DNA of 64,000 bases. Origin: Cellulomonas sp. P24. GTDB lineage: Bacteria > Actinomycetota > Actinomycetes > Actinomycetales > Cellulomonadaceae. A program made the position numbers and the translations under genes. Positions 18,789 to 27,115 of the stretch are shown piece after piece; the first letter of the stretch is position 1; every line of letters begins with the position of its first letter. Where the stretch lies: assembly GCF_024704385.1 (NCBI RefSeq), contig NZ_JAJDFX010000002.1:4333452-4397451 (forward strand). Direction: 5' to 3'. The notes under the pieces were generated by a model. The model had not been told where the DNA came from, ran no database searches, and worked only from the letters and a program-made list of their open reading frames with translations.

Positions 18789-19698
18789 CACCACGCCCAC
18801 CGACTTCAAGAGCACGGCTGCGCGGGACCTCCAGTTCGTCGAGCGTGTGCCCGGCGCCACGAAGCCCGACCCGATCCTGGTCGCCGACTCCGTCACACGG
18901 CACTTCGGTGGCATCGCCGCCGTCGACGTCGCCCACCTCGAGGTGCAGCGGAACGCGATCACGGCGCTGATCGGCCCGAACGGGGCCGGCAAGACCACGC
19001 TGTTCAACCTCATCACCGGGTTCGATCGCCCGAGCTCCGGACGCTGGACCTTCGAGGGCAAGTCGCTCGCCGGTGTCTCCGCCGCACGGGTCGCCCGGTC
19101 CGGGATGGTGCGCACCTTCCAGCTGACGAAGGCGCTCAACCGGATGACCGTGATCGAGAACATGCGCCTGGGCGCCACGCACCAACCCGGTGAGAACCTG
19201 TTCGCCGCCCTCGTGCCGCCGCTGTGGCAGCCCCGGGAGAAGGAGATCACCGAGCAGGCCGAGGAGCTCCTGGCTCGCTTCAAGCTCCTGGAGAAGCGCG
19301 ACGACTTCGCCGGGAGTCTTTCCGGCGGTCAGCGCAAGCTCCTCGAGATGGCGCGGGCCCTCATGAGCAAGCCGACCATGATCATGCTCGACGAGCCGAT
19401 GGCCGGCGTGAACCCGGCCCTGACCCAGTCGCTGCTCGGGCACATCCAGGCGCTGCGCGACGACGGCACCACCGTGCTGTTCGTCGAGCACGACATGCAC
19501 ATGGTGCGGCACATCAGCGACTGGGTGGTCGTCATGGCCGAGGGACAGATCGTGGCCGAGGGCCCGCCCGACTCCGTGATGAAGGACCCCGCCGTGATCG
19601 ACGCCTACCTGGGTGCCCACCACGACACCGACCTCGGTGACGACTCGCTCCTCGAGGACGAGCCGACCACCGCGACCACAGGGAAGGACGCACCGTGA
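18778..19698 (+). CDS. LivG-type ABC transporter ATP-binding protein
   Basis: A 306-residue ATPase. Walker A GPNGAGKTT is at residues 66-74, the signature is SLSGGQRKLLEMARALM, and Walker B is MIMLDEPMAGVNP. A LivG-specific VRTFQLTKALNRMTVIENM segment follows the Q-loop region. It carries about 30 extra N-terminal residues before the ABC domain and an acidic tail. It overlaps both neighbours, livM by 11 bases and livF by 4. Confidence 0.95.
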   Translation: MSADTTPTDFKSTAARDLQFVERVPGATKPDPILVADSVTRHFGGIAAVDVAHLEVQRNAITALIGPNGAGKTTLFNLITGFDRPSSGRWTFEGKSLAGVSAARVARSGMVRTFQLTKALNRMTVIENMRLGATHQPGENLFAALVPPLWQPREKEITEQAEELLARFKLLEKRDDFAGSLSGGQRKLLEMARALMSKPTMIMLDEPMAGVNPALTQSLLGHIQALRDDGTTVLFVEHDMHMVRHISDWVVVMAEGQIVAEGPPDSVMKDPAVIDAYLGAHHDTDLGDDSLLEDEPTTATTGKDAP

Positions 19699-20507
19699 CC
19701 GCGACCCCTCAGAGCGCCCCCGACAGCTCGACGACGGACACGCACCGGGGCGCGCCGACAGGTGAGCCGTTGCTCGTCGCCGACAACCTCATCGCCGGCT
19801 ACCTCCCCGGCGTCGACATCCTCAACGGGTGCAACCTCGTGGTGCACCCCGGCGAGCTCGTCGGCATCATCGGGCCGAACGGCGCCGGCAAGTCGACGCT
19901 CCTCAAGGCGCTGTTCGGCCTCGTCACGGTGCGATCCGGCGCCGTCACGCTCAAGGGCGAGGACATCACCAACCACCGTGCCGACTCGCTCGTTCGACGC
20001 GGCGTCGGATTCGTCCCGCAGAACAACAACGTGTTCCCCTCGCTCACGATCGAGGAGAACCTGCAGATGGGCGTGTACCAGGCGCCCCGCACATTCGAGT
20101 CACGGTTCGAGTTCATCGTCGACCTGTTCCCGGTCCTCGGGCAGCGGCGCAAGCAGCGGGCGGGATCGCTCTCCGGCGGTGAGCGTCAGATGGTCGCGAT
20201 GGCCCGGGCCCTCATGATGGACCCGTCCGTGCTCCTCCTCGACGAGCCCTCCGCCGGCCTCTCGCCGGTGCGCCAGGACGAGACGTTCATCCGGACGCGG
20301 AAGATCAACAAGGCCGGCGTCTCGATCATCATCGTCGAGCAGAACGCCCGTCGTGCCCTTCAGATCTGCGACCGGGGGTACGTGCTGGACCAGGGGCGCA
20401 ACGCGTACTCGGGCCCCGGCCGTGAGCTCATGAACGACCCCAAGGTGATCGAGCTCTACCTGGGGACGCTGGCGACCGACGTGGAGAACGCCAGCGGCGC
20501 CGCCTGA
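19695..20507 (+). CDS. LivF-type ABC transporter ATP-binding protein
   Basis: A 270-residue ATPase with Walker A GPNGAGKST, the Q-loop in VRRGVGFVPQNNNVFPSLT, signature SLSGGERQMVAMARALM and Walker B VLLLDEPSAGLSP. The C-terminal segment IIIVEQNARRALQICDRGYV is typical of LivF. The GTG start overlaps the livG stop as GTGA. It is the last gene of the operon; a 12-bp hairpin follows 20 bases after the stop. Confidence 0.95.
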   Translation: MTATPQSAPDSSTTDTHRGAPTGEPLLVADNLIAGYLPGVDILNGCNLVVHPGELVGIIGPNGAGKSTLLKALFGLVTVRSGAVTLKGEDITNHRADSLVRRGVGFVPQNNNVFPSLTIEENLQMGVYQAPRTFESRFEFIVDLFPVLGQRRKQRAGSLSGGERQMVAMARALMMDPSVLLLDEPSAGLSPVRQDETFIRTRKINKAGVSIIIVEQNARRALQICDRGYVLDQGRNAYSGPGRELMNDPKVIELYLGTLATDVENASGAA

Positions 20508-20526
20508 GACCACGCCAGCCCCCTCC

Positions 20527-20563
20527 AGAGCCCATGCCTGCCGCAACCGCGGGCATGGGCTCT
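20527..20563 (+). terminator. Terminator of the liv operon
   Basis: A 12-bp perfect inverted repeat (20527-20538 with 20552-20563) and a 13-base loop lie 20 bases after the livF stop, followed by TGTCGTGC rather than a U-run. Position and strength make it the likely end of the livHMGF transcript. Confidence 0.7.
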
Positions 20564-20913
20564 GTCGTGCGTGGGCGACGTCGCAGAGCGCCTCGTCGCG
20601 CACGGAGGACGCCGACCGCCGTGGGGGCCGGTCACGTAGCCGGTGAGCGCATCGGGGTCGGGGAGTGTGGTGGTTCGGCAACGAGCAGGTAGCCGGTCCC
20701 GCAGTCGAACCCGACACCGGCCGGCTCCCGGCCGGTGGCGCTGATGGCGAACCCGACAGCCAGGTGCAGCGCCAGGGACGTGGGACTGGCGCCACTCACC
20801 ACGCTTCGCAACCGATGGCCGTTCTCCCACAGGTGGTCTCTGAGGGGCGTGAGGATGCGTGCCTCACCCGGCGGCAGCCCAGGTCCGGGATCCACCCTGC
20901 CGTCCCCACGCGC
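20564..20913. other. 350 bp without a recognisable gene
   Basis: This stretch lies between the terminator of livF and the hairpin past livK. Open frames exist on both strands, but they are Arg/Pro/Gly-rich, lack ribosome sites and resemble no protein family. I see nothing functional in it. Confidence 0.5.
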
Positions 20914-20952
20914 GCCGAGGCCCGGTGGGGCTCTCCCCCACCGGGCCTCGGC
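20914..20952 (-). terminator. Terminator of livK
   Basis: A 17-bp perfect inverted repeat (20914-20930 with 20936-20952) with a 5-base CTCTC loop lies 43 bases past the livK stop. It probably ends livK transcription and protects against readthrough from the convergent liv operon. Confidence 0.75.
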
Positions 20953-20994
20953 GTTGTCGTGCAGGTGTGTCAGGACCTCAGGTCCGCAAGGTGA

Positions 20995-22260
20995 TCAGCT
21001 CTGGCCGAAGACCGACTTGACGAACTTGTACGAGTTGTCCTCCTGGAACTGGTACACACCGATGTAGGCGGACGACGGGTCGTTCTTGGCGTTGAACGGG
21101 CCGACGCCTGCCTGACCCACGTACTTGATGTCCTTGCCTGCATCGAGGAGCGCGACGCAGTCCTTGAACGACTTGCACTCGGTCCCGCCGTCGGCACCGG
21201 AGACCGCGGCCATGTTGGCCTGGATCGTGACGCCGTCGGTGCCCTTGCCCTTGACCGCTGCGAGGGCCGCGAGGGTCACCGCGTCGTAGTTCTCCGGGGC
21301 GTAGGAGTAGTCCGTGAGGGTCGAGTCCATGCTCTTGAGGCGAGCCTGGAACTCGGTGGTCGGGAACGCACCCGGGATGGTGCCCTGGGCGCCCTTGAGG
21401 GTGCCGGCCGGGAAGTCCTTCGAGTAGTTCGAGGTGTTCCCGTCGACGAGGTACAGCTTCGACGCGTCGAAGCCCTTGGCGACGAGGTCAGGGATGATCT
21501 GCTTCGTCTGGTCGAACGCGATGATCGCGATGGCGTCCGGCTTGGTGTCCAGCACCGCGGTCACGTCGTTCTTGAAGTCGCTCGCGGCCGGGTCGAACTC
21601 CTGGCCCTTCTTGCCGTACGTGACCGTCACGCCGGCGGCCTCGACCGTCTTCTCGACGACGTCGCGCAGCGACGTGCCGTAGTCGTCGTTGAAGACGAGG
21701 ATCCCGAGCTTCTTGATGCCGTCGTTGACGATCAGGTTGCCGAGGGCCGAACCCTGGACGGTGTCCGGCGGCGCCGTCCGGAAGTAGAACGGCGAGTACC
21801 CGCTGAGCTTCGTCGACGTGTTGGCGCCCGAGATCTCGACGATCTTGGCCGCGGCGACGTCATCCACCACGTTCAGCGTCACGGCTGATGAGGCCGCACC
21901 GATGATGACCTGCGCCTTCTTCGAGATCAGGTCGGCGATCGACTGCGTCGCGACCTCGGCGTGGTCGGCGTCGGACGAGTCGGCGTGCTCGACGACGACC
22001 GGCTTCCCCATGACCCCGCCGGCGTCGTTGATGTCCTTGATCGCCAAGTTGACGCCGGCGATCTCGGGCGGGCCGAGGAACGCGAGCGAGCCGGTCTGCG
22101 GAAGGAGCGTGCCGATGACGAGAGCGTCGCCGCTACCGGCTGCGGCACTGCCCCCGCTGGAGGGTGAGGTGGTCGAGCTGCTGCTCGAGCAGGCGCTCAG
22201 TGCCAGGGCGAGGGCACCGACGAGTGCAGCGCCGCGCGCCGCGTGAGTGGTACGAATCAT
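20995..22260 (-). CDS. Branched-chain amino acid-type substrate-binding lipoprotein (LivK)
   Basis: A 421-residue periplasmic-binding-fold lipoprotein. The signal peptide ends in the lipobox LSAC, followed by a Ser/Thr/Gly linker. The Leu/Ile/Val-binding fold is recognisable from IGTLLPQTGSLAFLGPPEIA, INDAGGVMGKPVVVEHADS, VIIGAASSAVTLNV and FVFNDDYGT-like segments near residue 190. AAGGAG lies ten bases before the ATG; longer in-frame starts lack one. It is the natural partner of the convergent livHMGF genes although on the opposite strand. The true substrate could be amino acids, urea or amides. Confidence 0.93.
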   Translation of the reverse strand: MIRTTHAARGAALVGALALALSACSSSSSTTSPSSGGSAAAGSGDALVIGTLLPQTGSLAFLGPPEIAGVNLAIKDINDAGGVMGKPVVVEHADSSDADHAEVATQSIADLISKKAQVIIGAASSAVTLNVVDDVAAAKIVEISGANTSTKLSGYSPFYFRTAPPDTVQGSALGNLIVNDGIKKLGILVFNDDYGTSLRDVVEKTVEAAGVTVTYGKKGQEFDPAASDFKNDVTAVLDTKPDAIAIIAFDQTKQIIPDLVAKGFDASKLYLVDGNTSNYSKDFPAGTLKGAQGTIPGAFPTTEFQARLKSMDSTLTDYSYAPENYDAVTLAALAAVKGKGTDGVTIQANMAAVSGADGGTECKSFKDCVALLDAGKDIKYVGQAGVGPFNAKNDPSSAYIGVYQFQEDNSYKFVKSVFGQS

Positions 22261-22351
22261 GCGTGGGTACTCCTTATGTATGAGTACGACGACCCCATGG
22301 GCAGTGAGACGCCCCACAGGGGTGGAATGCATGCAACGTACCGACGATTTA

Positions 22352-22406
22352 TGTCATCTGTGTGACAGGCAAGAGTCAGGCTCAGGTCGTTGTCAATCCG
22401 TGACAA
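22352..22406. promoter_or_regulatory. Two TGTCA/TGACA inverted repeats upstream of livK
   Basis: TGTCA-N6-TGACA spans 22352-22367 and TTGTCA-N5-TGACAA spans 22390-22406. Both lie in the 181-bp space between the ANTAR gene and livK, about 90-145 bases before the livK start. The matching half-sites suggest a dimeric repressor or activator of livK. No assignment to a known regulator is possible from sequence alone. Confidence 0.5.
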
Positions 22407-22441
22407 TGTCGCAACGTGAGACGACCTGTCCCGATGGTCGG

Positions 22442-23122
22442 TCAGGCGGAGCCGCCACCGACCTGCTCGATGACGGCGTCCGCCACCTCGCGCATCGTGA
22501 GACGACGATCCATCGACGTCTTCTGGATCCAACGGAACGACTCGGGCTCGCTGAGCCCCATCTTCGTCATCAGCAGGCCCTTGGCACGGTCCACCCGCTT
22601 GCGCGTCTCGAAGCGCTCGGCGAGGTCGGCGACCTCGGACTCGAGCGCCGAGATCTGCGCGTACCGCGAGATCGCGATCTCCACGGCCGGCAGGAGGTCC
22701 GCCGGGCTGAACGGCTTGACCACGTAGGCCATCGCGCCGGCGTCGCGCGCCCGCTCGACGAGCTCGCGCTGCGAGAACGCCGTCAGCAGGACGACCGGCG
22801 CGAGATGCGCCTTGCCGATCCGCTCCGCGGCCGAGATGCCGTCGAGCAGGGGCATCTTGACGTCCATGACGACGACGTCCGGCTTGAGCTCGGTGGTCAG
22901 CGCGACGGCCTGCTCGCCGTCACCCGCCTCACCGACGACATCGAAGCCCGCATCGCGCAGCGTCTCGACCACGTCCATGCGGATGAGGGCCTCGTCCTCG
23001 GCCACGACGGCACGCCGTGCCGGTCGCCCGGCCGGCGCGTCCTGCTGGACGGCCACGGTGGTGGGGAGGTCAAGGAGCTCCGGCTGGGAGCCGGCGGCGG
23101 GAGTCACATCGCTGTCTGTCAC
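22442..23122 (-). CDS. ANTAR-domain response regulator (PdtaR-like)
   Basis: A 226-residue response regulator: a receiver domain (residues about 37-150, AVVAEDEALIRMDVVETL; phospho-acceptor Asp in VVVMDVKMPLLDG; Thr in VVLLTAFSQ; Lys in AYVVKPF) and a C-terminal ANTAR RNA-binding domain (KRVDRAKGLLMTKMGLSE). ANTAR proteins bind double hairpins in leader RNAs and act as antiterminators. The closest known relative is M. tuberculosis PdtaR (Rv1626), also near polA. The cognate histidine kinase is not in the window. The GTG start precedes the linker; a longer frame upstream crosses into the promoter. Confidence 0.93.
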   Translation of the reverse strand: MTDSDVTPAAGSQPELLDLPTTVAVQQDAPAGRPARRAVVAEDEALIRMDVVETLRDAGFDVVGEAGDGEQAVALTTELKPDVVVMDVKMPLLDGISAAERIGKAHLAPVVLLTAFSQRELVERARDAGAMAYVVKPFSPADLLPAVEIAISRYAQISALESEVADLAERFETRKRVDRAKGLLMTKMGLSEPESFRWIQKTSMDRRLTMREVADAVIEQVGGGSA

Positions 23123-23279
23123 GGCGCACAGCCTAGTGCCGAGTTCCCACGGACGGGAGTCGCCGCGTCGATCGGCGCTGACCAGGGACGATGGCGCCGC
23201 GGGAAGCCGCTGGGTTGCACACCCCGAACGAGACACGCGTCACAGGGTCGGCAGCGACTAGAGTACGGAGGCGCACCAG

Positions 23280-23353
23280 GCCCCGATAGCCCAACCGGCA
23301 GAGGCGTTCGGCTCAAACCCGATCCAGTGTGGGTTCGAATCCCACTCGGGGCA
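23280..23353 (+). tRNA. tRNA with anticodon CAA (Leu by anticodon), short variable loop
   Basis: The acceptor stem GCCCCGA (23280-23286) pairs with TCGGGGC (23346-23352), with discriminator A. The T arm is GTGGG-TTCGAAT-CCCAC (23329-23345). The anticodon loop CTCAAAC (23312-23318) gives CAA, which reads UUG leucine codons. The variable region is only about five bases, whereas true tRNA-Leu has a long arm, and the anticodon stem has a T-T mismatch at its outer pair. The D-stem is three pairs, as in class II tRNAs. CCA is not fully encoded. A conjugative element starts right after it. Confidence 0.85.
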
Positions 23354-23379
23354 CCCTGGTGACCTGCGAAAACGCAGCG

Positions 23380-23400
23380 GCGTGGAATATGCGTGGAATA
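23380..23400. repeat. Tandem GCGTGGAATA repeat beside the attachment site
   Basis: GCGTGGAATA occurs at 23380-23389 and again at 23391-23400, one helical turn apart (11 bases), 27 bases beyond the tRNA. A small hairpin CTGCG-AAAA-CGCAG (23364-23377) lies between. This spacing and position fit arm-type integrase or excisionase binding sites. Confidence 0.5.
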
Positions 23401-23538
23401 AGGCACGGTGCGCATCCCCGCTGAACTGCGCTGAACCGTGTCCCTCGAGGCCTCACGCACTGGTGCGTCGGGGGCGTCCGGGGCGGTTGGCGAGGCCCCC
23501 CCCCGTCCGCTCCGTCTCGGTTGTGATCACCCAACGGC

Positions 23539-23748
23539 TCAGCGGAACGCGACACCGGTGACCGGGTGCAGGACATGCTCAAGGTCACTGCGCCTCACCC
23601 GCACGATGCGGTGGCCAACGCGGACGGCGGGCAACTCCCCGTCCGCGATCAATCGCCGGACGAAACGGTCCGTCACGTGCAGCTCGTCAGCAACCTCACC
23701 GACGGAGAGGAAGTCACGCGACGGGTCGGGCGTGGGCTGCATCAACAT
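23539..23748 (-). CDS. Excisionase-like helix-turn-helix protein
   Basis: A 69-residue protein of the MerR-like HTH_17/excisionase type: FLSVGEVADELHVTDRFVRR is the helix-turn-helix, and GELPAVRVGHRIVRVRRSDLE is the wing. Such proteins (Xis, AlpA) steer tyrosine integrases toward excision. The ATG is chosen because GGAGG lies seven bases upstream. It reads toward the attachment site, 185 bases away. No integrase gene accompanies it on either side, which is unusual. Confidence 0.8.
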   Translation of the reverse strand: MLMQPTPDPSRDFLSVGEVADELHVTDRFVRRLIADGELPAVRVGHRIVRVRRSDLEHVLHPVTGVAFR

Positions 23749-24004
23749 CCGTTCACCTCCGGTCAAGTCCGTGCGCCTCGGCGGCGCCCGCCAGCTCCCT
23801 GGTCATCTGGGAGCATCGCGGTTCACCCCCGCAGGCATCGGAAGCTCCACCGGCGGTCACTAACCTCGCCCTTTCATGGCGGTAGCGTGCCGGAGATGTG
23901 AAAAGTGCCCCTGAACTGGGGAGGCTAAGGTGCGCTCGTGCACTGCCGATTCATCTGGCGTGCCACATCGCGCGCTCGACACCACCCGCCATCGAAAGGG
24001 CATC

Positions 24005-25462
24005 ATGACCACCGCGACATCCGCGACCGACCCTGCCGATGCGCCGACATCCGCAACCCGGCGTCTGTCGCGGCGCACCGCGGGACGGGTTACCGGTGTT
24101 CTTCGGCGACCGCCAGTCATGATCGGGTTGGTCGCTGTGCTCCTGCTGAGTGCCACTGGTGGCGCGTGGGCCATCATCGACGCCCGCAAACTCACCGTCC
24201 CACACCTGGTCGGTCTTCCACTGTCGAATATGGACCAGGCGTTCGACGGTCTTGACCTTAAACCGGTCCGGCAGGGCGACCTGCCCGACAAAGCGCTCCT
24301 GACGTTCACCACTGTCACAGGGCAGACGCCCCCGGCCGGTTCCCGTGTCTTTCCGGGCCGGGAGGTCGCGTACACATTCAAGTTGTCGAGCGTCGACATC
24401 CCGGATGTCACAGGTGACACGCTCGCTGCCAGCCTCGAGAAGCTGCGTAAGGAGGGCCTGACCGGTGAAGCGACAAGCGCCCAGATCCCTATCGTTGCCG
24501 ACACCGATACCAGTGGCGCTGGTCTGCAGGCCACAACCGACCCCGCCATGATCAGAGCGGCGGTCAGCGGTCTCGGTCTGACGGGCGACATCGACGTCAG
24601 CGGTGCGCCGTTCGTCTTGCACGGGACAGCGAGTGACGACTGGACCGTCGTCGCGACGAGGCCCGCCCCGGGCAAATCGACCAAGGCTGGGTCGACGGTA
24701 GAACTGACTGTGGTCCTGCCGTTGGGAGAGATGCCCAACGTCGTCGGGAAAACGTACCGCGACGCATCAACGATGCTGTCCATCGCTGGTGCGAAAGCAA
24801 CGCTGGACGGGACACCGCTCTACGAGGGTGTTGTCCCGGACGGGTTCCCGTTCGACGTCAAAGAGCTCGCGTACTCCTGGTGGGGCGGCGCGGAGAAGGG
24901 CATGATCGCAGCGGTAGTGGGCACACCCGACGGTTGGCCTGTTCGCTCACAGTCCGTCCCGCCCGGAACCGTGATCACGCGAGGGAGAACCACTGCATCC
25001 CTGGTTGTCGAATGGCCGACGACAACGGTCCCGAACATCGTGGGCATGAGCAAGCCTGACGCCCAGAAAGCTCTCAACGACGCCGGGTTGGCCGGCCACG
25101 ACATCTACGGTGACGGGATCACACGGGCACAGTCTGTCGATGCCGGGACGGTCTTGCCGATGGGCGCGAAGGTTGACGCTGCCGTGACGCACGAGGTCAC
25201 GTTCAGAGTCACGGCAACGTCAGGCAGGGCGACGATTTCGTGGGCGGCACCAGGGTCGTTCTCCATCGCGCAAGCGGGCGGCGCGACACTTCCGTGGTCT
25301 AGGTCCTGGTACCCGGGCGCTGCGCCGGACCGATACGACCGCGGCAACTTCAACGCGCAGTTGTCCGGGTCCGGGTCGATCACGTGCGAGATCGTCATTG
25401 ACGGTCAGATCGTCGTGACACAGACGTCCACTGGTGCCTACGCCGTCGTGTCCTGCGGCTAG
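24005..25462 (+). CDS. Membrane-anchored PASTA-domain protein with MmpS-like C-terminus
   Basis: A 485-residue type II membrane protein. Residues 38-57 form a single transmembrane helix after a Ser/Thr/Arg-rich cytoplasmic tail. Outside lie several PASTA-like repeats with the usual VPxLVG/IPDVTG/MPNVVGKT/VPNIVGMS openings near 64, 130, 270 and 345. The last 75 residues (ITCEIVIDGQIVVTQ, ending AVVSCG) resemble the extracellular domain of actinobacterial MmpS-type transport accessory proteins. PASTA repeats bind muropeptides or antibiotics. GAAAGGG precedes the ATG. There is no kinase or transglycosylase domain, so this is not a PknB or PBP. Function unknown. Confidence 0.8.
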   Translation: MTTATSATDPADAPTSATRRLSRRTAGRVTGVLRRPPVMIGLVAVLLLSATGGAWAIIDARKLTVPHLVGLPLSNMDQAFDGLDLKPVRQGDLPDKALLTFTTVTGQTPPAGSRVFPGREVAYTFKLSSVDIPDVTGDTLAASLEKLRKEGLTGEATSAQIPIVADTDTSGAGLQATTDPAMIRAAVSGLGLTGDIDVSGAPFVLHGTASDDWTVVATRPAPGKSTKAGSTVELTVVLPLGEMPNVVGKTYRDASTMLSIAGAKATLDGTPLYEGVVPDGFPFDVKELAYSWWGGAEKGMIAAVVGTPDGWPVRSQSVPPGTVITRGRTTASLVVEWPTTTVPNIVGMSKPDAQKALNDAGLAGHDIYGDGITRAQSVDAGTVLPMGAKVDAAVTHEVTFRVTATSGRATISWAAPGSFSIAQAGGATLPWSRSWYPGAAPDRYDRGNFNAQLSGSGSITCEIVIDGQIVVTQTSTGAYAVVSCG

Positions 25463-25545
25463 CAACCCGGCCGCCTGCGCTCGACCACCCCAAGCCCGCC
25501 CGGTGTGACCGGCCGGGTCATCCAGGCCCAACGCGCGCCGAGCCG

Positions 25546-25842
25546 CTATCGTCGCCGGACGTCCTGGGCGGCCAACCAGACGCCCAGGACGGGCCAGCGG
25601 ATGTCTCGGATCGCCACGAGGACGTCTCGACCAGCCCACGCCTGCGCCGCGGTCTGGATGATCTGCAGGCCGTCACGCTCCCAGACGATCCACGCAGTGA
25701 CGTCGATGGGGGGCTTGGCGGCAATCTGCCTCCCGCTCGCCGGGATCGGCCGAGCATTGAGGATTGCCTGCTCGTGGTGCTTGTGGACGTCCGGGCCCAA
25801 CACTTGCTGGCTACGGAGGTACGCGCCAAGGTCCTCGTCCAT
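25546..25842 (-). CDS. Hypothetical protein, 98 aa
   Basis: Family not recognised. The protein begins MDEDLGAYLRSQQVLGPDVH and contains a hydrophobic beta-like stretch (VTAWIVWERDGLQIIQTAAQ) ending in basic residues. Length, codon use and the absence of competing frames suggest a real gene. No Shine-Dalgarno is seen; a TACACT -10-like box ends nine bases before the ATG, so the mRNA may be leaderless. An inverted repeat TGAC-N5-GTCA lies just upstream. Confidence 0.55.
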   Translation of the reverse strand: MDEDLGAYLRSQQVLGPDVHKHHEQAILNARPIPASGRQIAAKPPIDVTAWIVWERDGLQIIQTAAQAWAGRDVLVAIRDIRWPVLGVWLAAQDVRRR

Positions 25843-26012
25843 ATCGAACAAGTGTACGAGTCTGACCGGCAGTCAAGACCTTCCCTGGCGCACCCCCCGT
25901 CAGGACGCTTCTTGATGCTGACCGCCGTCAGCTCCCCCACCCGTTGCGGCACTGGCGAACTCGAGAGCGTACGAAGGGACCGTCGGGCCGCGTCCATTGG
26001 AGCGTCTGTTGC

Positions 26013-26983
26013 TCAATGGCCGAGCCCCACCCCTTCGGTGCCGGGTCGCTCGGTGTACGCGACGGTGTTCGCTCGCTCTGCATACATGCGGCCCGCGAGG
26101 GGCGCGGCCTTCGCGGGACTGGCACCCGCGGGGCCGGCCTCGGCGTGGCCCGGCACGGTCTGGAGAATCCGCTGCGTCGCGCTGCGTCGGGCACTCTCGT
26201 GCAGCTCGTCGAGCAGTGGGTCCCACTCCCCGACGTGTCGATCGGTGGGTCGACAAACTCGACAGCGATGGTCACGCCGCGTGCGGAGAGCGACTCGCGG
26301 ATGCCGTCGGCGTAGGCGGCACGGTAGGCGGCCTTGTCGTGCTCCCACAGATCGTCGACGGCGTCGCACGCGGCCAGCGCCTTGGCATGCGCGTCCACCA
26401 CCGGGCCACCGGAGATCTGGGCGCGCTCAGTGACCGCTGTCACGATCACCCACGCTTCGACCGCAAGCTGTGCGGCACGCTCACGCTCCAGCTCGCCCGC
26501 GCCGCCCTCGCCGAGCAGTTCGACGGTTCGCGAACGGATTTCCGCGATCCTCGTCTTCTCCTCGGGCGTGGCGGAGTCCATGATCATCGTCTCGTGAGCG
26601 TGGTTCTCGCGCCGGGCGGCGGCGTCCGCAGCGTCCTCGTACTGCTGCTCCAGGCCGAGGTCGGCGAGCTCGGACTCGGTGTCGAGGACGAGTCTCAGGG
26701 GTTCGGTGCGCCAGCGCAGCAGGTCCTCGATGCTGTCGCCGGCGGTGCTCAGAACAATCTGGCGGACGTAGTCCGCCTCCCACGAGTTCGGCCGCCCGGA
26801 GAGCAGGGTCTCCACGCCACCGACGTTGGCCGCCGCGGATGTCAGGACTTGGCAGGCGATCTCTGCGAAGTCGACCGGCTCGGCGTGCTCATGCGCAGTG
26901 CCTGCTCCCACGGTGCGCCGGCTCCGGGCGATGGCGGTGAAGGCAACAACCGCAGCGTCGATCAGTTCGGTATCCGTAGGCAT
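26013..26983 (-). pseudogene. Frameshifted element protein of unknown function
   Basis: The first 250 residues form one coding frame from an ATG with GAGAGG upstream: MPTDTELIDAAVVAFTAIAR, an alpha-helical acidic body, then VTIAVEFVDPPIDTS. Reading on in the same frame gives an Arg/Pro/Ser-rich tail. The neighbouring frame instead gives a natural continuation, GEWDPLLDELHESARRSATQ, ending AYTERPGTEGVGLGH at 26013. The switch needs one extra base in the C-run at 26228-26231. So this is either a decayed gene or a missing base. No domain is recognised. It is the first gene of an unknown block reading leftward. Confidence 0.6.
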
Positions 26984-27115
26984 CGCAATTCCTCTCGGTT
27001 GTTCATCTCCGAAGGCGTCCGGGCGTCGTCTCGTGCTCCGGCATCGGGCGTTTCGACAGGTCGTCTGGCCACGAGGCGGCCTGGCCTCCCGTCGGCGCTT
27101 CGAAGAGCACGGCCG

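Noticed and set aside
20632..20895. Possible small gene between livF and livK
   Set aside because: No ribosome site, no family features and several competing frames.
23313..23588. Minus-strand frame ending VPRVGFEPTLDRV
   Set aside because: This tail is the well-known spurious translation of a tRNA 3' half; there is no ribosome site and no homologous protein expected.
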